64,000 nucleotides of DNA. Origin: Basidiobolus meristosporus CBS 931.73. Taxonomy: Eukaryota; Basidiobolomycota; Basidiobolomycetes; Basidiobolales; Basidiobolaceae. Positions 62,163 to 64,000 of the stretch are shown here, piece after piece. Positions within the stretch are counted from its first letter, which is position 1. Every line of letters begins with the position of its first letter. The DNA lies in the NCBI GenBank assembly GCA_002104905.1, contig MCFE01000215.1, forward strand, positions 1 to 64,000. Direction: 5' to 3'. Under the pieces are notes generated by a model. The model saw nothing but the letters and a program-made list of their open reading frames with translations. It did not search any database and had not been told where the DNA came from. The position numbers and the translations under genes were made by a program.

Positions 62163-64000
62163 GGTTATGAGCCCCAAGCTGTCACTCTCTGCAATGTCTA
62201 CTACTGCTATTACTGGAATTTTCCCTCTGCTGAAAAGTTGGATGGATCTAACTACCAAGTGTGGAAGGTGAAGATGAAGATGCTGCTACAAGAAAGAGGC
62301 CTTTGGGATATTGTCATGGGAGAAGAATGCCCTCCTAAAAACGTGGGAGAGGAAGCCTTAAAGTACCAGAAGAAAGAACAAAGTGCCTTTAACTGCATTT
62401 GCCTTAATGTCAAGGACAAATTGCTAATTCAATGCTCAAGAGCAAAAATGGCAAAGAATGCCTGGAAGGCATTAGAAGACACCTACCAGTCATGTTCAGC
62501 TGCTAAGAAAATGTATCTGAGACAAAAATTCTTTACTACAAAGATGCTGCCAGGAGAAGAAATGAAAAATCTAATTAACAGAATTACCCTGCTGGTAGAT
62601 GAGATGGAATCTGTGGGCGTACCAACTACTGATGAGGATGTGATAGTTACCATCCTGAATAGCCTGACAGACAGGTTTCAGGGCCTTGTATCAGCCCTAG
62701 AGTCCAGAACTGAAGATTTGACCTTAATTACATATATGGAAGGCTCCTGGATGAAGAATTAAGAAAATCAAGCGCCAATAAGAAGGAAGAAGAAAATGCT
62801 TAATAAGCAATGATAACCAACAAAGGAGGTACCCAAGACCCTACAAAGGCAACAGCAACCTGTTTTGCAACTACTGCAAAAGGAAAGGACACACATCAGA
62901 CCAGTGTCTCAAAAAGAGAGATAATCAGCAAAAGAAGCCTGAATATGGAAATGCTGCAACAACTGAAGATAGACTATTCATATCTGCACTAAATATGACC
63001 ACAAACAAGGATTCTCAGACGTGGTATATTGACTCTGGAGCATCTCAACACTTTACACACCAAAAAGAACTTTTTACCCAATATCAAGAAATTCCAATTA
63101 AGAAGGTTTTCATGGGTGACAATAGAACACTTGATGCAGTGGGAGAAGGAACTATCCAAGTAAACCTTAGAAGCAGTGAAGGAAGCCATACACTGACCTT
63201 TAAAGAAGTACTCTATGTACCAGAAATAGCCAAGAACCTACTATCTGTAAGCAAGGCCACAGCAGAAGGACTCAGTTTCAGTTTTGACAATTCTGGATGC
63301 AGGATCACTGATCAAAATGGTGCTCATATTGCTTTGGGTATCAGAGATCAGAATCTATACAAGTTGACTTATATTCCATCATATCTGGAAGCCAATATAA
63401 GTAACTTAAATGAAGAAACACCAATGCTTTGGCACAGGAGATTTGGGCACATCAATTTTGATTATTTGCGTAAAATGATCAAAGATCAGCTAATTTCTGG
63501 AGTGAAAATTGAATCTCCCAGCTAATTTGGAGCACTGTGAAGCCTGCATATATGGGAAACAAGCCAGACAACCATTCAAGAGCTCTGGGTTAATCAAAAC
63601 TAAGAAAAAATTAGATCTAATTCACTCAGATCTGTGTGGACCTATGCAAAATATATCCTTAGGCAGGATGAAGTATTTAATCACTTTATTGATGATTATA
63701 CAAGATACACATGGGTCTACTTCATGGAGAGAAAGGAAAGAAGCTCTGTCTAAGTTCAGGGAGCTTAAAGCCATGGTAGAGAGAGAAACTGGTGAAAAAA
63801 TCAAGAAAATAGCTCTGACAATGGTGGAGAATATACCTCAAAACTCTTCATCCACTTCTGCAAAATTCATGAGATAAAGCAAGAGACTACTGTACCATAC
63901 TCCCCACAGCAAAATGGAGTAGCAGAACATGCTAACAGATCAACAATTGATATGGCAAGATCTATGATCCATGATCAAAATTATCCTATGATTTTCAGGC
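61816..64000 (+). mobile_element. Second plus-strand copia copy, frameshifted, cut by the window edge
   Basis: 5' LTR 61816-62162 (347 bp), primer site GGTTATGAGCCC at 62163-62174, then gag, protease and integrase sequence nearly identical to the young copy. At least seven single-base indels break the frame (near 62220, 62727, 62800, 63510, 63685, 63740 and 63812), almost all in short homopolymers. The RT and RNase H parts lie beyond the window. Either a pseudogene or an intact copy with assembly errors. Confidence 0.93.

Overview
The window is nuclear DNA of a fungus. Evidence: short spliceosomal introns (about 48-85 nt), Ser/Thr-rich GPI-type and small Cys-rich secreted proteins, a thaumatin-like protein, zuotin, a KRE9/KNH-like domain, and Ty1/copia retrotransposons. 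INTS11 (Integrator), a WS/DGAT-type acyltransferase and a plant-like PPR array argue for an early-diverging, non-Dikarya lineage. That placement is inference; the species cannot be named from the sequence alone.

Layout. 1-1290: a secreted Gly/Asn-rich repeat protein running off the left edge (minus). 1300-6240: gene-poor, with a 5'-truncated copia element whose LTR is interrupted by an inverted solo LTR. 6696-8194: sugar transporter. 8200-11700: gene desert with one decayed LTR. 11728-14114: a two-domain Cys-rich secreted protein and a thaumatin-like protein. 14612-15907: tRNA-Arg(CCG) and tRNA-Thr(CGT). 17325-30301: dense genes: eS30, zuotin, NF-YA, MTFP1/MTP18, a CFEM-like GPI protein, an ankyrin protein, INTS11, a KRE9-like small protein, WS/DGAT, an orphan membrane protein and two tiny paralogous ORFs. 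31444-37371: a very large PPR protein, a glutaredoxin-fold protein, a complex I NDUFB4-like subunit and a mitochondrial RanBP2 zinc-finger protein. 37643-54574: STK11IP-like LRR protein, ARB1/ABCF2, uL2, a JmjC oxygenase, kinesin-14, RFC4, uS12 and SHQ1. 55324-64000: nested copia elements, including one intact, very young copy (57014-61699).

Common themes. Many genes serve ribosome production or translation (eS30, uS12, uL2, zuotin, ARB1, SHQ1). Several others are mitochondrial (PPR, RanBP2 zinc-finger protein, MTFP1, NDUFB4-like). Divergent pairs share short promoters (eS30/zuotin, RFC4/uS12, NF-YA/MTFP1), and convergent pairs end within about 150 bp of each other (kinesin/RFC4, uS12/SHQ1, ankyrin/INTS11, MTFP1/CFEM-like). 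Exon structures were worked out by hand from GT/AG sites, reading phase and family similarity; the phase was checked across every junction reported.

Most unusual signals: a hairpin around the LTR TATA box whose stem co-varies between diverged LTRs; a primer-binding site matching the anticodon arm of initiator tRNA-Met (half-tRNA priming); a pair of tiny paralogous proteins separated by a 72-bp tandem duplication; and a six-copy 12-residue repeat at the C terminus of SHQ1.
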